NCBI RefSeq assembly: GCF_920984675.1
Contig: NZ_CAKLBV010000030.1
Coordinates: forward strand, 1-55,667
Direction: 5' to 3'
Source: Methylobacterium sp. Leaf118
GTDB lineage: Bacteria > Pseudomonadota > Alphaproteobacteria > Rhizobiales > Beijerinckiaceae
Length of the DNA stretch: 55,667 nt
Under the pieces are notes generated by a model. It did no database searches, was not told the origin of the DNA, and was given only the letters and a program-made list of their open reading frames with translations. The position numbers and the translations under genes were made by a program. Positions within the stretch are counted from its first letter, which is position 1, and the number at the start of each line of letters is the position of its first letter. Shown here one piece after another: positions 43,956 through 54,600 of this stretch.

Positions 43956-45173
43956 TCAAGCCGTCAGTGCGGCATAGGTCAGAACCCGCAATTCCCGCCG
44001 CAGGGGCAGGGCGGAGGAGGGCATGAGCTGGGCGAGCAACAGCACCGCCATGTCCTCGTCCGGATCGATCCAGAACGAGGTGCTCGCCACCCCGCCCCAG
44101 GACACCTCGCCCGGCGTGCCGAGGATCTGGGCCCGGGCCGGATCGAGCATCACCGAGAAGCCGAGACCGAAGCCGATGCCGGCATAGGAGGATTCGGCGA
44201 AGCGCGGCTGTCCCATCGCGGCGAGATCGCCGGGCAGGTGGTTCGCCAGCATCAGCGCCACGGTCTTGCGGCCGAGGAGCCGAACGCCGTCGAGCGCGCC
44301 CCGATTGAGGATGAGCCGGCAGAAACGCAGGTAGTCGGCGGCGGTCGAGACGAGGCCGCCACCGCCCGAGGCGAGGGGCGGGGGCGTGAGGAACTTGCTG
44401 CCGACGCTGTCGTCGAACAGGCGCAGCCGCCCCTCGCGGTCGAAGGCGTAGTTGGCGGCAAAGCGCGGATGCTTGTCCTCGGGCACGAAGAAATCGGTGT
44501 CGTGCATGCCGAGCGGACGCAGGATGCGGCTGCGCATGAAGTCGGCGAAGTCCATGCCGGAGACCACGGCGACGAGATGGCCGAGGACGTCGGTGGCCAC
44601 GGAGTAGTTCCACTCGGCGCCAGGCTGGGCGAGCAGCGGCTGCCGGGCGAGCTGGGCGACGGTCTCGGCCAGGGTGAGCTTCGAGGTCTGGAAGTCGATC
44701 CCCTCCTGGCGATAGAGCGCGTCGACGAGGGTCGCCTCCATGAAGCCGTAGGTCAGGCCGCTCGTATGGGTGAGAAGGTCGTGGATCGTGATCGGGCGGA
44801 GCGCCGGCACGGTCTCGAGCTTGGCCCGGTTGCCGCCGACCATGACCCGCATGTCGGCAAATTCCGGCAGGAAGCGCGCGACGGGTTCGTCGAGCTGAAA
44901 CCGGCCCTCCTCGTAGAGCATCAGCACCGCCAGCGAGGTCAGCGGCTTCGTCATCGAGTAGATGCGGGTGATGGTGTCGGCAGAAAACGGCTTGTCCCGC
45001 GCGAGGTCGGCATGGCCGTGGGCGCGGAAGAAGGCGGTCCGTCCGCCGCGCATCACGGAGACCGAGAGCCCCGCGAGGCGACCGCTCTCGACATAGCCGC
45101 GCATCCAGGCATCGACCCGCTCTAGCCGCTCGGGGCAGAGTCCGACCGCGCCCGGATCCGTCTCGACCTGCAT
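43956..45173 (-). CDS. Serine hydrolase of the beta-lactamase/esterase family
   Basis: The product is 405 residues. The nucleophile motif is S-x-x-K in YSMTKPLTS. The family segments HDLLTHTSGLTYG, the Y-S pair in WNYSVATDVLGHLV and SGGGGLVSTAADYLRF are present. The lack of a clear signal peptide and the late VSWGGVASTSFWIDP resemble EstB-type esterases more than penicillin-degrading enzymes. The substrate is unknown. The ATG at 45173 is preceded by aggac. Confidence 0.88.
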   Translation of the reverse strand: MQVETDPGAVGLCPERLERVDAWMRGYVESGRLAGLSVSVMRGGRTAFFRAHGHADLARDKPFSADTITRIYSMTKPLTSLAVLMLYEEGRFQLDEPVARFLPEFADMRVMVGGNRAKLETVPALRPITIHDLLTHTSGLTYGFMEATLVDALYRQEGIDFQTSKLTLAETVAQLARQPLLAQPGAEWNYSVATDVLGHLVAVVSGMDFADFMRSRILRPLGMHDTDFFVPEDKHPRFAANYAFDREGRLRLFDDSVGSKFLTPPPLASGGGGLVSTAADYLRFCRLILNRGALDGVRLLGRKTVALMLANHLPGDLAAMGQPRFAESSYAGIGFGLGFSVMLDPARAQILGTPGEVSWGGVASTSFWIDPDEDMAVLLLAQLMPSSALPLRRELRVLTYAALTA

Positions 45174-45256
45174 GTCCTGAAGCTCCCTGCCGCGCGATTC
45201 CGCCCGAGGGTGTAGCGGTCAGACGCGGGAAGTCACCACCGAACTCACCACCGAAC

Positions 45257-45751
45257 TCACCATCCCATCGTGCCGGGGCCGCCCTTGAACGGGCCGACGA
45301 GGTCGGGGGTGATCCAGCCTCCGTAGAAGCCGCCGGGCTGGGGCTCGGCGCGGGTCTCGCCGACGAGGCAGGCTTCCATAGGTGCGGGATAGAAGGCGAC
45401 GTATCCGGCGATGGCCCGGAACGCCGGCGTGGGATCGGGATAGGCCCAGGCCGCGCCGGGCGCCTCCACGCCGCCCCCCGCCACGTCGAACAGGACGGCC
45501 CGGCCCTTCCATTCGCAGATCCCGGCCCGGCGCGGGGCCCCGAGCACCCCGTCCGCGACGTCTCCGGGCGGGAAATAGTAGGTCGGCGGGTGGCTGGTCT
45601 CGAGCACCCGGAAGCCCGCCGCCGTCGCCGCGATGGTGCGGCCGCCGAGGATCACGGTCAGACGCTCGGGCACCGGCTCCAGCCGGGGCGGGCGGGGATA
45701 GTCCCAGACGCTCTCCTGCCCCGGGCAGGGGCGGACGGGGATGGGCCGCAT
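45257..45751 (-). CDS. DUF427 family protein
   Basis: The product is 164 residues. Family markers are ESVWDYPRPPRLEP, VLETSHPPTYYFPPGDV, CEWKGRA(VLFDV), AWAYPDPTPAF and GGFYGGWITPDLVGPFKGGPGTMGW. This family of small beta-rich proteins has no settled function. It is followed by a short duplication (ccaccgaactca repeated at about 45235-45260). Confidence 0.85.
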   Translation of the reverse strand: MRPIPVRPCPGQESVWDYPRPPRLEPVPERLTVILGGRTIAATAAGFRVLETSHPPTYYFPPGDVADGVLGAPRRAGICEWKGRAVLFDVAGGGVEAPGAAWAYPDPTPAFRAIAGYVAFYPAPMEACLVGETRAEPQPGGFYGGWITPDLVGPFKGGPGTMGW

Positions 45752-45846
45752 GCGATGGTCTCCCGGATCGTGGCCGCGCGCGTCGCCGGTTTGTCGTGCG
45801 CGGCCCTCATGGTAGCGCAGGGACCAGCCGGAAGAAGGACGCTGCC

Positions 45847-46602
45847 GTGAGCGAAGCCGCAGACCATGCCCTGTTCCTCGATTTCGACGGCACCCTCGTC
45901 GAGATCGCTCCGCGCCCGGACGCGGTGCGGGTCGATCCCGGCCTCGTGCCCGCCCTGGAGCGCCTGCGGGAACGGCTCGGCGGGGCGCTGGCGATCGTGA
46001 CGGGCCGCCCGGTCGCGGTGATCGACGATTTCCTGGCGCCCGCCCGGTTCGACGTGGCCGGCCTGCACGGGGTCGAGCGCCGGGTGGACGGCATCGTGAG
46101 CGGCGGGCGCCCGGAGGACCATCCGGACCTGCGGGCGGGCGTCGAGCGGCTCCATGCCGAGACCGCCCGCTACGAGGCGGTGCTCATCGAGGACAAGGGC
46201 GCCTCGGTCGCGGTCCATTGGCGGTTGGCTGCCCCCACGGATGCCGAGGCCGCGGAGGCCATCGTCAAGGCGGTGGCGGCCGATCTCGGGGGCACCTACC
46301 GGCTCCAGCTCGGCAAGGCGGTGGGCGAGATCGTGCCCGCCGACGCCACCAAGGGCCACGCCATCCGGGCCTTCCTGGAGGCCGCCCCCTATGCCGGCCG
46401 CCGGGCGATCTTTTTAGGCGACGACCGTACCGATGAGATCGCCTTCGCTTCGGTCAACCAGGATGGCGGCGTCAGCGTGCGGATCGGAGACGGCGAGACC
46501 GTGGCGACCCGGCGTCTCGCCACCCCCGCCGACGTGCGCGCCCTGCTGACGGCCTGGGCCGAGGGCGGGGCAATCGACCCCGACGCCCTGCCGCCGGCCT
46601 GA
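45847..46602 (+). CDS. otsB: Trehalose-6-phosphate phosphatase
   Basis: OtsB dephosphorylates trehalose 6-phosphate. The product is 251 residues. HAD motifs are FLDFDGTLVEIA (I), VTGRP (II), K in VPADATKGHAI, and FLGDDRTDE (III/IV). The GTG at 45847 gives the family N-terminus. otsA is not in the window. glk follows after 88 bases on the same strand, so glucose released from trehalose might be used, but that link is inferred. Confidence 0.92.
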   Translation: MSEAADHALFLDFDGTLVEIAPRPDAVRVDPGLVPALERLRERLGGALAIVTGRPVAVIDDFLAPARFDVAGLHGVERRVDGIVSGGRPEDHPDLRAGVERLHAETARYEAVLIEDKGASVAVHWRLAAPTDAEAAEAIVKAVAADLGGTYRLQLGKAVGEIVPADATKGHAIRAFLEAAPYAGRRAIFLGDDRTDEIAFASVNQDGGVSVRIGDGETVATRRLATPADVRALLTAWAEGGAIDPDALPPA

Positions 46603-46690
46603 GCCCGGCCCGCTTTCGCGACGCTTGTCGACCGGCGCTCCGACCCTCTGTTAGGGTCCGGATGGGACAGGCGCGAGACGACGGCGAGAC

Positions 46691-47692
46691 ATGTTCGAAT
46701 TCCCGGTGCTGATCGGCGATATCGGCGGGACGAATGCCCGGTTCGGATGGATCGAGGCGAGGGGCGCGGCGCCCCGCCTCCTCTCCCACGAGCCGACCGC
46801 CGGTCATCCCGATCCGAGCGCGGCGATCCGGGCGGCCCTGGCCAAGGGCGGCGGCCCCGCCCCGCGCTCGGCGATCCTCGCCATCGCCGGCCGGGTCGAT
46901 GCGCCCGCCGTCCAGCTCACCAATGCCGATTGGGTGGTCGAGGGGGCGGCGATCGGCCGGGATTTCGGCCTGAGCCGGGTCGCGATCGTCAACGACTACG
47001 TGCCTGTGGCGGCGGGCGCGGCCGGCATCGCCCCCGACGACCTGACGCCGGTCGGCCCGGATCGGGGCGACCCGCCGGGGCCGCGCCTCGTGCTCGGGCC
47101 CGGCACCGGCTTCGGCGCGGCGGCTCTGGTGCCCTACGGGGACCGGCTCGCCATCGTCTCGACGGAGGCCGGCCACACCGATCTCGGCCCCGCCGATGCC
47201 GAGGAGGCCGCGCTCTGGCCGGCCCTGGAGCGCACGGACGACCGCATCACGGTGGAGACGCTCCTGTCGGGCTCCGGCCTGTCGCGGCTGCACGCGGCGA
47301 TCCGGGCGGTGCGGGCGGGCGACGACGGCCACCGCGTCGATCCGGCGGAGATCACCCGCACCGGCCTCTCGGGCGAAGACCCCCACGCGCAGGCGGCGCT
47401 CCACTGGTTCGCCCGGCTGCTCGGCCGCGTCTGCGGCGACCTCGCGCTGATCTTTCTGGCCACCGGGGGCGTGTATATCGGCGGCGGCATCGCCCCGCGG
47501 ATCGTGCCGATCCTGCGGACGGGCGGCTTCCGCGAGGCCTTCGAGCGCAAGGCGCCCTTCGCGGCCGAGATGCGCGCCATCCCCACCAGCGTCATCACCG
47601 TGCGGGACCCGGCCTTCAGCGGGCTCGCCGCGCTGGCGGGCGAGGGCGGGCGCTTCGTCTATCACGGACAGGTCTGGCCGCCGCAGGGGTGA
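46691..47692 (+). CDS. glk: Glucokinase
   Basis: Glucokinase phosphorylates glucose with ATP in the cytosol. The product is 333 residues. Motifs are LIGDIGGTNARFGW (phosphate 1), VQLTNADWVVEG, FVNDYV-type IVNDYVPVAAG, LVLGPGTGFGAAAL, STEAGHTDLGP and FLATGGVYIGGGIAPRI. It belongs to the bacterial Glk family, not ROK. The ATG at 46691 is in family position. Confidence 0.95.
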   Translation: MFEFPVLIGDIGGTNARFGWIEARGAAPRLLSHEPTAGHPDPSAAIRAALAKGGGPAPRSAILAIAGRVDAPAVQLTNADWVVEGAAIGRDFGLSRVAIVNDYVPVAAGAAGIAPDDLTPVGPDRGDPPGPRLVLGPGTGFGAAALVPYGDRLAIVSTEAGHTDLGPADAEEAALWPALERTDDRITVETLLSGSGLSRLHAAIRAVRAGDDGHRVDPAEITRTGLSGEDPHAQAALHWFARLLGRVCGDLALIFLATGGVYIGGGIAPRIVPILRTGGFREAFERKAPFAAEMRAIPTSVITVRDPAFSGLAALAGEGGRFVYHGQVWPPQG

Positions 47693-47753
47693 GCCGTCGG
47701 GGACCGGGGACGACACCGGCCGGGAGGAGGGGCCCGGCCTTCGCGCGCCCCGC

Positions 47754-49301
47754 TCAGGCGATCTGGCGCGCGGCGGCGAGGCCGAGATATTCGGCGAAGG
47801 CGTCCGGCGACATCGGCCGGCCGAACAGGTAGCCCTGGAGGTAGCGGCAGCCGAGATGGGTCAGCCACAAGGCCTGGGAGGAATCCTCGACCCCCTCCGA
47901 GATCATGTGCAGGTCGAGCGCCCGGGCGATCTGGACCATGGCGCTCAGGATCGAGCGGGCCTTGTGCTCCGTGGCCACGTCCTGGGTCAGCAACCGGTCG
48001 AGCTTGAGCGTGTGGATCGGCAGCTGGCGCAGGTAGCCGATATTCGAGTAGCCGACCCCGAAATCGTCCAGCGCGATCCGCACGCCGTGGGCCGCGAGCC
48101 GCTCGAGCTGCACCCGCGCCCGGGGCAGGTCGTTGAGCAGCACCTCCTCGGTGATCTCGACGGTCAGGGCCTCGGGGGGGAAATCGAGTTCGGCGAGCAG
48201 CGCGATCACGTCCTCGGCCGCCGAGCCGAGCTTGAACTGGCTCGGCGACAGGTTGATCGAGAGGGTCCCGAGCCGCCCGGCGCGGATCCAGTCCCGCGCC
48301 AGGGGGCAGGCGCGGCGCATCATGCCGGCGAACAGGTCGTGCATCAGGCCCCGCTCCTCGGCGAGGCCGAGGAAGGCCGCGGGGGTGAGCAGGCCGAGGG
48401 TGGGGTGGACCCAGCGGGCCAGGGCCTCGGCGCCGATTGTGCGGCAGGTCGAGCCGTCGACGATCGGCTGGAACCACGGCTCAATGGCGCCGTCCCGGAT
48501 GGCCCGGGCGAGGTCGCCGCCGAGCGCGTGGCGCGCCTCGATCTCGCGGCTCATCGCGGCGTCGAACCGGGTCGCGGCGGAGCGGGTCGCCTTCGAGCGG
48601 TAGAGGGCGATGTCGGCGTAGCGCTGCAGGTCGCTGCCGGTCTTCGCGTCGTCGGGAAACACCGCGACGCCGATCGAGCCGGAAGCCTCCAGGACCCGAT
48701 CCCGAAACGGCATCGGCTGGCTGATCGCCGCGATGACGCCCGCCCCGAGTGCGACGAGATCGGCGCAGGCGTCCATGGGGAGGAGGACGGCGAACTCGTC
48801 GCCGCCGAGGCGGGCCACCACCGCCTGCTCCCCCAGCACCACGAGGAGGCGGTGGGCGGTGTGCTGGAGGAAGATGTCGCCCGCTTCGTGGCCGAGGCTG
48901 TCGTTGATCTCCTTGAAGCGGTCGAGGTCGAGCAGGATCAGGGCGAAGCGGTGTCCGGTCCGGCGCGAGCGGGCGACCCCCTCTTCGAGGGCGCGGGTGA
49001 AGCGGGTGCGGTTGGCGAGTCCGGTGAGCTGGTCGCGCTCGGCGAGTTCGAGGGCACGCTCCCGGGCGGAGGCGAGTTCGCGGGTCCTCTCCTCGACCCG
49101 GCCCTCCAGATCGGCGGCGAATCGGGCGAGTTGCTGGTTGAGGGCGTAGAGTTCGCGCGACTTGTCTTCGAGCAGCGCCTCCGCCTCGGCGCGGGCGGCA
49201 CGCTCCCGGGCGATGCGGCGCTCCAGGCGGCGAAGCCGCTCCTCGGCCTCGAGCGCCGGGTCGGGCCGCTCCCGGAGATCGTCGGGCTCGAAGAGCGACA
49301 C
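47754..49301 (-). CDS. GGDEF-EAL c-di-GMP enzyme, partner of H-NOX
   Basis: The product is 515 residues, soluble. An N-terminal coiled coil (residues about 15-85, charged heptads) is followed by GGDEF ([36 protein letters not shown]) and EAL ([59 protein letters not shown]). Both signatures look catalytic. The GTG at 49301 is four bases after the H-NOX stop. In other bacteria H-NOX proteins bind such enzymes through the N-terminus and switch them in response to NO. Confidence 0.93.
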   Translation of the reverse strand: MSLFEPDDLRERPDPALEAEERLRRLERRIARERAARAEAEALLEDKSRELYALNQQLARFAADLEGRVEERTRELASARERALELAERDQLTGLANRTRFTRALEEGVARSRRTGHRFALILLDLDRFKEINDSLGHEAGDIFLQHTAHRLLVVLGEQAVVARLGGDEFAVLLPMDACADLVALGAGVIAAISQPMPFRDRVLEASGSIGVAVFPDDAKTGSDLQRYADIALYRSKATRSAATRFDAAMSREIEARHALGGDLARAIRDGAIEPWFQPIVDGSTCRTIGAEALARWVHPTLGLLTPAAFLGLAEERGLMHDLFAGMMRRACPLARDWIRAGRLGTLSINLSPSQFKLGSAAEDVIALLAELDFPPEALTVEITEEVLLNDLPRARVQLERLAAHGVRIALDDFGVGYSNIGYLRQLPIHTLKLDRLLTQDVATEHKARSILSAMVQIARALDLHMISEGVEDSSQALWLTHLGCRYLQGYLFGRPMSPDAFAEYLGLAAARQIA

Positions 49302-49305
49302 GGCG

Positions 49306-49851
49306 TCAGGCGGCGTGCCGGATCGAGAAGCGCACGAAGCTCCCCGCCGCCTCCGCGACCCGCGAGGTGGCGATGGCGACCGGCTCGCCGTAATGGTCAG
49401 CGGCCGCGTGGATCATGCCCTCGGCCAGCGCCTCGAGGGGGCGGCAGCTCGCATAGTCGAGGTCGATGGCGTCCGTGCCTCGGCGCGCCAGACGGAACAC
49501 CGGCAGCTCGGCATCGGGGTAGAGCTTGTGCACCTCGCCGTGGATGTGTCCGTCGACGCTGTCGAGGAAGTCGAACAACGTCGTCTGCGCGCGGAAGAAC
49601 TCGGGATACTTGACCGAGAAACGGCGGCACAGATGTCGGCCGAACAGGCTCAGCAATTCGGGCGCGGGCCGACCGGTGCGGCGCGACAGGGCCGCCACCA
49701 GCGCCTGCATCTCGGTATGCGGGTAGGTGCCCACCGCGGTGTAGGCGCCGCCATTCGGCACGGCGGCCTCGTCGATCACGTCATCCGCCACATCGGCACC
49801 GAGTGTCCCGGAGACGAAATCTAGAAACTCCGTGAACACCACGCCCTTCAT
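49306..49851 (-). CDS. H-NOX heme nitric-oxide-binding sensor
   Basis: The product is 181 residues. The proximal heme ligand is H104 in the family pattern [17 protein letters not shown]. The heme-propionate clamp Y-x-S-x-R is Y133-A-S-C-R137. The length matches stand-alone bacterial H-NOX proteins, which bind NO (and sometimes O2). The ATG at 49851 gives the expected [13 protein letters not shown] start; an in-frame GTG at 49860 is less likely. It is followed by a GGDEF-EAL gene, a known kind of partner. Confidence 0.92.
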   Translation of the reverse strand: MKGVVFTEFLDFVSGTLGADVADDVIDEAAVPNGGAYTAVGTYPHTEMQALVAALSRRTGRPAPELLSLFGRHLCRRFSVKYPEFFRAQTTLFDFLDSVDGHIHGEVHKLYPDAELPVFRLARRGTDAIDLDYASCRPLEALAEGMIHAAADHYGEPVAIATSRVAEAAGSFVRFSIRHAA

Positions 49852-49917
49852 GACCGTCACTCGTACTGATATTTGTTAGGACGCTCGCTCAGGAGACTTA
49901 CGATCGCGTTAAGGGCC

Positions 49918-49936
49918 GATCACGCGATTCGTGATC
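49918..49936. promoter_or_regulatory. Palindrome upstream of the H-NOX operon
   Basis: GATCACG (49918-49924), five bases, CGTGATC (49930-49936): a perfect seven-base dyad between the divergent H-NOX and DUF3108 genes, 67 bases upstream of the H-NOX start. It could be an operator. The rest of 49937-50233 shows no feature I can support. Confidence 0.45.
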
Positions 49937-50233
49937 ACCGACGATTTTCACCGCGACTACGCCGGCGCGGCAGGGCTTCGACGGAAAACTTGGGCTCCCG
50001 CGGCCGTGGCGGTCTCCCGGCCCAATGTTCGAGGACCGTGACCGGCCGCGATGCTTGGCCATCCGGGCCTTCGGGCCACGCGACGGCATGCCCGGATGCG
50101 GACGGACATCAGGCCCCTCCGGCCGACTGGCGCCGGCCCAACGGTCTGTTAACCATGGGTGGCGATACCTTCCGGTATCCCGCCGGTCCCGTCCCGGGGC
50201 GAGCGGGAGCGTGGAGCCGACAGAGTCCCGACC

Positions 50234-51139
50234 ATGCGCGCCAAGCCCCTCCTTCGCGCCCACCTCGTCCTCGCCGCCGCGCTCGCCCTCCCGGCGACCG
50301 GCGCGGAGGCCGCCCCGCGGGCGAAGGCCCCGAAGGCGTCCGCCGGGGTCACCGTCGATTACAGCGTGAATCTCGCCGGCATCCCGATCGGCAACGCGCA
50401 GCTCTCGGGCACCTTCGACGGGCCGCGCTACCGCATGGACGTGTCGGCGGTGCTGACCGGCCTCGTCGGTGCGGTGACCGGAGGGCAGGGCTCGGCCCGC
50501 TCCAGCGGCACGCTCGTGACCGCCCCGATGCCGAACACCTTCGCGATCGCCACCCGCACCAGTAATTCGGGCATCGCCGTCCGCATGGCGCTGTCGGGCG
50601 GCAACGTCACCCAATCCGAGGTGACCCCGCCGCTCCTCGACACCGGCGACCGCGTGCCCGTCACGGCGGCCTCCAAGCGCGGCGTGATCGATCCGGCCAG
50701 CGCCCTGGCGATGCCCGTGCGCGCGAAGGCCGAACCGACCGACCCGGAGAACTGCAACCGGACGCTCCCCGTGTTCGACGGCGCGACCCGCTTCAACGTG
50801 GTGCTGAGCTACGGCGAGACCCGCGCGGTGCAGAAGCCCGGCTATAGCGGGCCGGTGCTGGTCTGCAACGCCCGCTACGTCGCCATCGCCGGCCACCGGG
50901 CCGACCGGCCGGGGGTGAAGTTCATGGAGGAGAACCGCGACATGTCGGTCTGGCTCGCCCCCGTGGAGGGCACGCGCGTCCTGGTGCCGATGCGGATCGC
51001 GGTGCGCACCACCCTCGGCACCAACATCATCGAGGCGACCCGCTGGACCCGCACCGGCGCGCCGACCGGGACCGCGGCGGGCGGCGAGGCCCAGCCCGCC
51101 CCGGCGACCGTCGCGGAGGCGAGCCTCCCGGAGCGCTGA
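50234..51139 (+). CDS. DUF3108 exported protein
   Basis: The product is 301 residues. The signal peptide is MRAKPLLRAHLVLAAALALPATGAEAA. The domain has YSVNLAGIPIGNAQLSGTF, TRTSNSGIAVRMALSGGNV, NRTLPVFDGATRFNV and the conserved YVAIAGHRADRP, all of DUF3108, a beta-rich periplasmic family of unknown role. The ATG at 50234 gives the signal peptide directly. The C-terminus is Ala/Pro-rich. Confidence 0.85.
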   Translation: MRAKPLLRAHLVLAAALALPATGAEAAPRAKAPKASAGVTVDYSVNLAGIPIGNAQLSGTFDGPRYRMDVSAVLTGLVGAVTGGQGSARSSGTLVTAPMPNTFAIATRTSNSGIAVRMALSGGNVTQSEVTPPLLDTGDRVPVTAASKRGVIDPASALAMPVRAKAEPTDPENCNRTLPVFDGATRFNVVLSYGETRAVQKPGYSGPVLVCNARYVAIAGHRADRPGVKFMEENRDMSVWLAPVEGTRVLVPMRIAVRTTLGTNIIEATRWTRTGAPTGTAAGGEAQPAPATVAEASLPER

Positions 51140-51222
51140 TGCGGGAAGCGGCGCCGCGACCGACCGTCCGGCCCCGCCCCGTCCGGGACGCTTCCCGCCC
51201 TCGCGCTCGGTAGAACCGCGCC

Positions 51223-51564
51223 ATGACCGCCCCGCTCCCCCCCCGCCGGTCCCGGCCGGGGCCTGCGCCCCTCGCCGCCCTCCTGTGGCTCCTCGTCGCG
51301 CTGCCCGCCGAGGCCCGCCCCTTGAGCGCGGGCCAGGATTGCGGCCCCGACGCCTTCTCCTCGGCGCAGGTGACAGAGGGCCGGCCGCCCCGCCGCGGCC
51401 CCCTCACGGCGGTGCCCGACACGCTCTGCGCCGACCTCGCCCCGCAGGGCGCGCCGACCTCGGTCGACATCCATCTCTATCCGGGCCTCGGCGCCTCGGT
51501 TGGCAGCCGCCCCCCTGGCGACCCATATGAGGGCAGGCCGCCGCGGCCGTCTCCGCGCCCGTAG
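51223..51564 (+). CDS. Small exported Pro-rich protein, unknown
   Basis: The product is 113 residues. The N-terminus has a basic Pro/Arg start then LAALLWLLVALPAEARP, which looks like a signal peptide. The mature part has two Cys (QDCGPDAFSSAQVTEG, DTLCADLAP) and a Pro/Arg-rich tail. I recognise no family. It lies 55 bases upstream of the helicase gene on the same strand. Confidence 0.6.
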   Translation: MTAPLPPRRSRPGPAPLAALLWLLVALPAEARPLSAGQDCGPDAFSSAQVTEGRPPRRGPLTAVPDTLCADLAPQGAPTSVDIHLYPGLGASVGSRPPGDPYEGRPPRPSPRP

Positions 51565-51619
51565 CGGTCCTCCCCGCCTCTCCATCGGCCCTCGACGCCG
51601 AAGGGATCGCCCCCGCCGC

Positions 51620-54600
51620 ATGACGCTCCGCACCCTTTCCCGCGAGGCCCGCGCGCGCGGCGTGACGGCGGTGCTCGGGCCCACCAACACGGGCAAGACG
51701 CATCTCTCCATCGAGCGGATGCTCCAGCATCCCACCGGCATGATCGGCCTGCCGCTGCGGCTCCTCGCCCGCGAGGTCTATCTGCGCGTCGTCGCCAAGG
51801 TCGGGGTCGAGCACGTCGCCCTCGTCACCGGCGAGGAGAAGATCAAGCCGGACCGGCCGCGCTACTGGATCTGCACCATCGAGGCGATGCCGCGCGATCT
51901 CGAGGTCGCCTTCGTGGCGATCGACGAGATCCAGCTCGCCGCCGACATGGATCGCGGCCACGTCTTCACCGACCGCCTGCTCTACCGGCGGGGCCGGGAG
52001 GAGACGCTGCTGATCGGCTCCTCGACCATGCTGCCGCTGGTGCAGTCGCTGATTCCCGGGGTGCAGACGACCTCCCGGCCGCGCCTGTCGAGCCTGACCT
52101 TCGCGGGCGAGAAGAAAATCTCGCGGCTGCCGCACCGCACCGCGATCGTCGCCTTCTCGGCGGAGGAGGTCTACGCCATCGCCGAGCTGATCCGGCGCCA
52201 GCGCGGCGGCGCGGCAGTGGTGCTCGGCGCGCTCTCGCCCCGCACCCGGAACAGTCAGGTCGAGCTCTACCAGTCGGGCGACGTGGATTATCTCGTCGCC
52301 ACCGACGCGGTCGGGATGGGGCTCAACCTCGATGTCGACCACGTGGCGTTCGCCGCCAACTGGAAATACGACGGCACCCGCTTCCGCAAATTGACGCCCG
52401 CCGAGATGGGCCAGATCGCGGGCCGGGCCGGGCGCCACACCTCCGACGGCACCTTCGGCTCGACGGGCCGCTGCCCACCCTTCGAGCCCGAGATGGTCGA
52501 GGCGCTGGAGAGCCACGACTTCGAACCCTTGCGCGTCCTGCAATGGCGCAATCCCGATCTCGATTTCGGCTCGCTGGAGGCGCTGCAGGCGAGCCTCGAC
52601 CGGCATCCCCAGGAGCAGGGCCTGACCCGCGCGCCCATGGGCGAGGACCAGCAGGCCTTCGAGATCCTGATGCGCGAGGAGGACATCCGCGATATGGCCA
52701 AGGGCCCGGCGGCGGTGCGCCGCCTGTGGGATGCCTGCGGCCTGCCGGATTACCGCAAGGTCCATCCCCAGACCCATGCCGACCTCGTCGCCCAGCTCTA
52801 CCGCTTCCTGATGCGGGGGATGGCCGGGCGCATTCCCCACGACTGGTTCGCCCAGCACGTGGCGATGATCGACCGCACCGACGGCGACATCGACGCGCTG
52901 TCGCAACGGATCGCGCAGGGGCGGACCTGGACCTTCGTGGCGAATCGCCCCGACTGGTTGCTCGATCCTCTGCATTGGCAGGGCGAGACGCGTCGGGTAG
53001 AGGACAGGCTGTCCGACGCCCTGCACGAGCGCCTCGCGAGCCGCTTCGTCGACAGGCGCACCAGCGTCCTGATGCGGCGCCTGAGAGAGAAGACGATGCT
53101 GGAAGCCGAGATCACCTCCGGCGGTGACGTCACCGTCGAGGGTCAACATGTGGGGCGCCTTCACGGCTTCCAATTCGTGCCGGACCCGCTGGCCGAAGGG
53201 CAGGAGGCCAAAACCCTGCGCGCGGCCGCCGAGAAGGCCTTGGCCGGCGAGATCGAGGCGCGGGCCGACCGCTTCGCCTCGGCGGCCGACGCGGCCCTGG
53301 TGGTCTCGCATGACGGCGTGATCCGCTGGACCGGCGATCCGGTCGCCAAGCTGACGCCGGGCGACAAGCTGTTCGAGCCGGGCCTGCGCCTGATCGCCGA
53401 CGACAGCCTCACGGGTCCGTCCCGCGAGAAGGTCGAGACGCGGCTCACGGCGTGGCTGCGCGCCCACGTGACCCGCCTGCTCGGGCCGCTCATGGAGATC
53501 GAGAGCGCCGCCGACCTCACGGGGCTCGCCCGCGGCATCGGCTACCAGGTGGTCGAGGCGCTCGGCGTCCTGGAGCGGGCCAAGGTGGCGCACGAGATGC
53601 GCAGCCTCGATCAGGACGGGCGGGCGAATCTCCGCCGCCACGGCGTGCGCTTCGGCGCCTACCACATCTTCCTGCCGGCGCTCCTGAAGCCGGCCCCGCG
53701 CACCCTCGCGGCCCAGCTCTGGGCCCTGCGCAACGGCGGGCTCGACCAGCCCGGTCTCGACGAGATCGCGCATCTGGCCAGCTCCGGCCGCACCTCGATC
53801 AAGGTCGATCCCGACATCGCCAAGGGCCTCTACCGGGCCGCGGGCTTCCGCGTCTGCGGCGAGCGGGCCGTGCGTGTCGACATCCTGGAGCGGCTCGCCG
53901 ACCTGATCCGCCCGGCCATCGCCTACCGCCCCGGCACCACCGTCGGCGAGCCGCCGGCCGGCACCGCCGATGGCGACGGCTTCGTGGCCACCGTCAACAT
54001 GACCTCCCTGGTCGGCTGCTCGGGCGAGGATTTCGCGTCGATCCTCAAGTCACTGGGCTACGTGGCGCAGGTACGCCCCGGCCCGGCCATCACCGCCCCG
54101 ATCATCGCCGCCGCCCCGACGACCCCGGCCCCGCGCCCGGCCGCGCCGCAGGACGCGGCCGAGACCGATGCGGCGACCGCCACCGAGACGCAGGCGCCCG
54201 AGGCCGAATCGGCCGAGGCGGACCCGACCGCCACCGAGGCCGAAACCGAGACCGCGGCAGATGCGCCCGCCGACGCCTCCGCTCCGGCGGAGAGCCCGGC
54301 CGAGACGTCGCACGCAGAGACTTCGCACGCAGAGACGCCGGATGCCGAGGCGCCCGTGACGGCCGAACCTTCGGCCGACGCCGCCCCGCCGGACGAGGGC
54401 ACCGTACCGATGCCGGCCGAGACCGCGCAGGCGGCGGACGCCGCCGCGGCGACCGGCGAGGTCGAAGCGGTCGATGCCGCCGATTCGTCGGTCCCGTCCG
54501 TCGAGGAGGCGGAAGTCTCCGGCGCGGCGACGGACCCGGACGCCCCCTCCGCAGACACCGAGGAGCCGGCCTTCGAGGCCGCCGCCCAGGAAACGGGATC

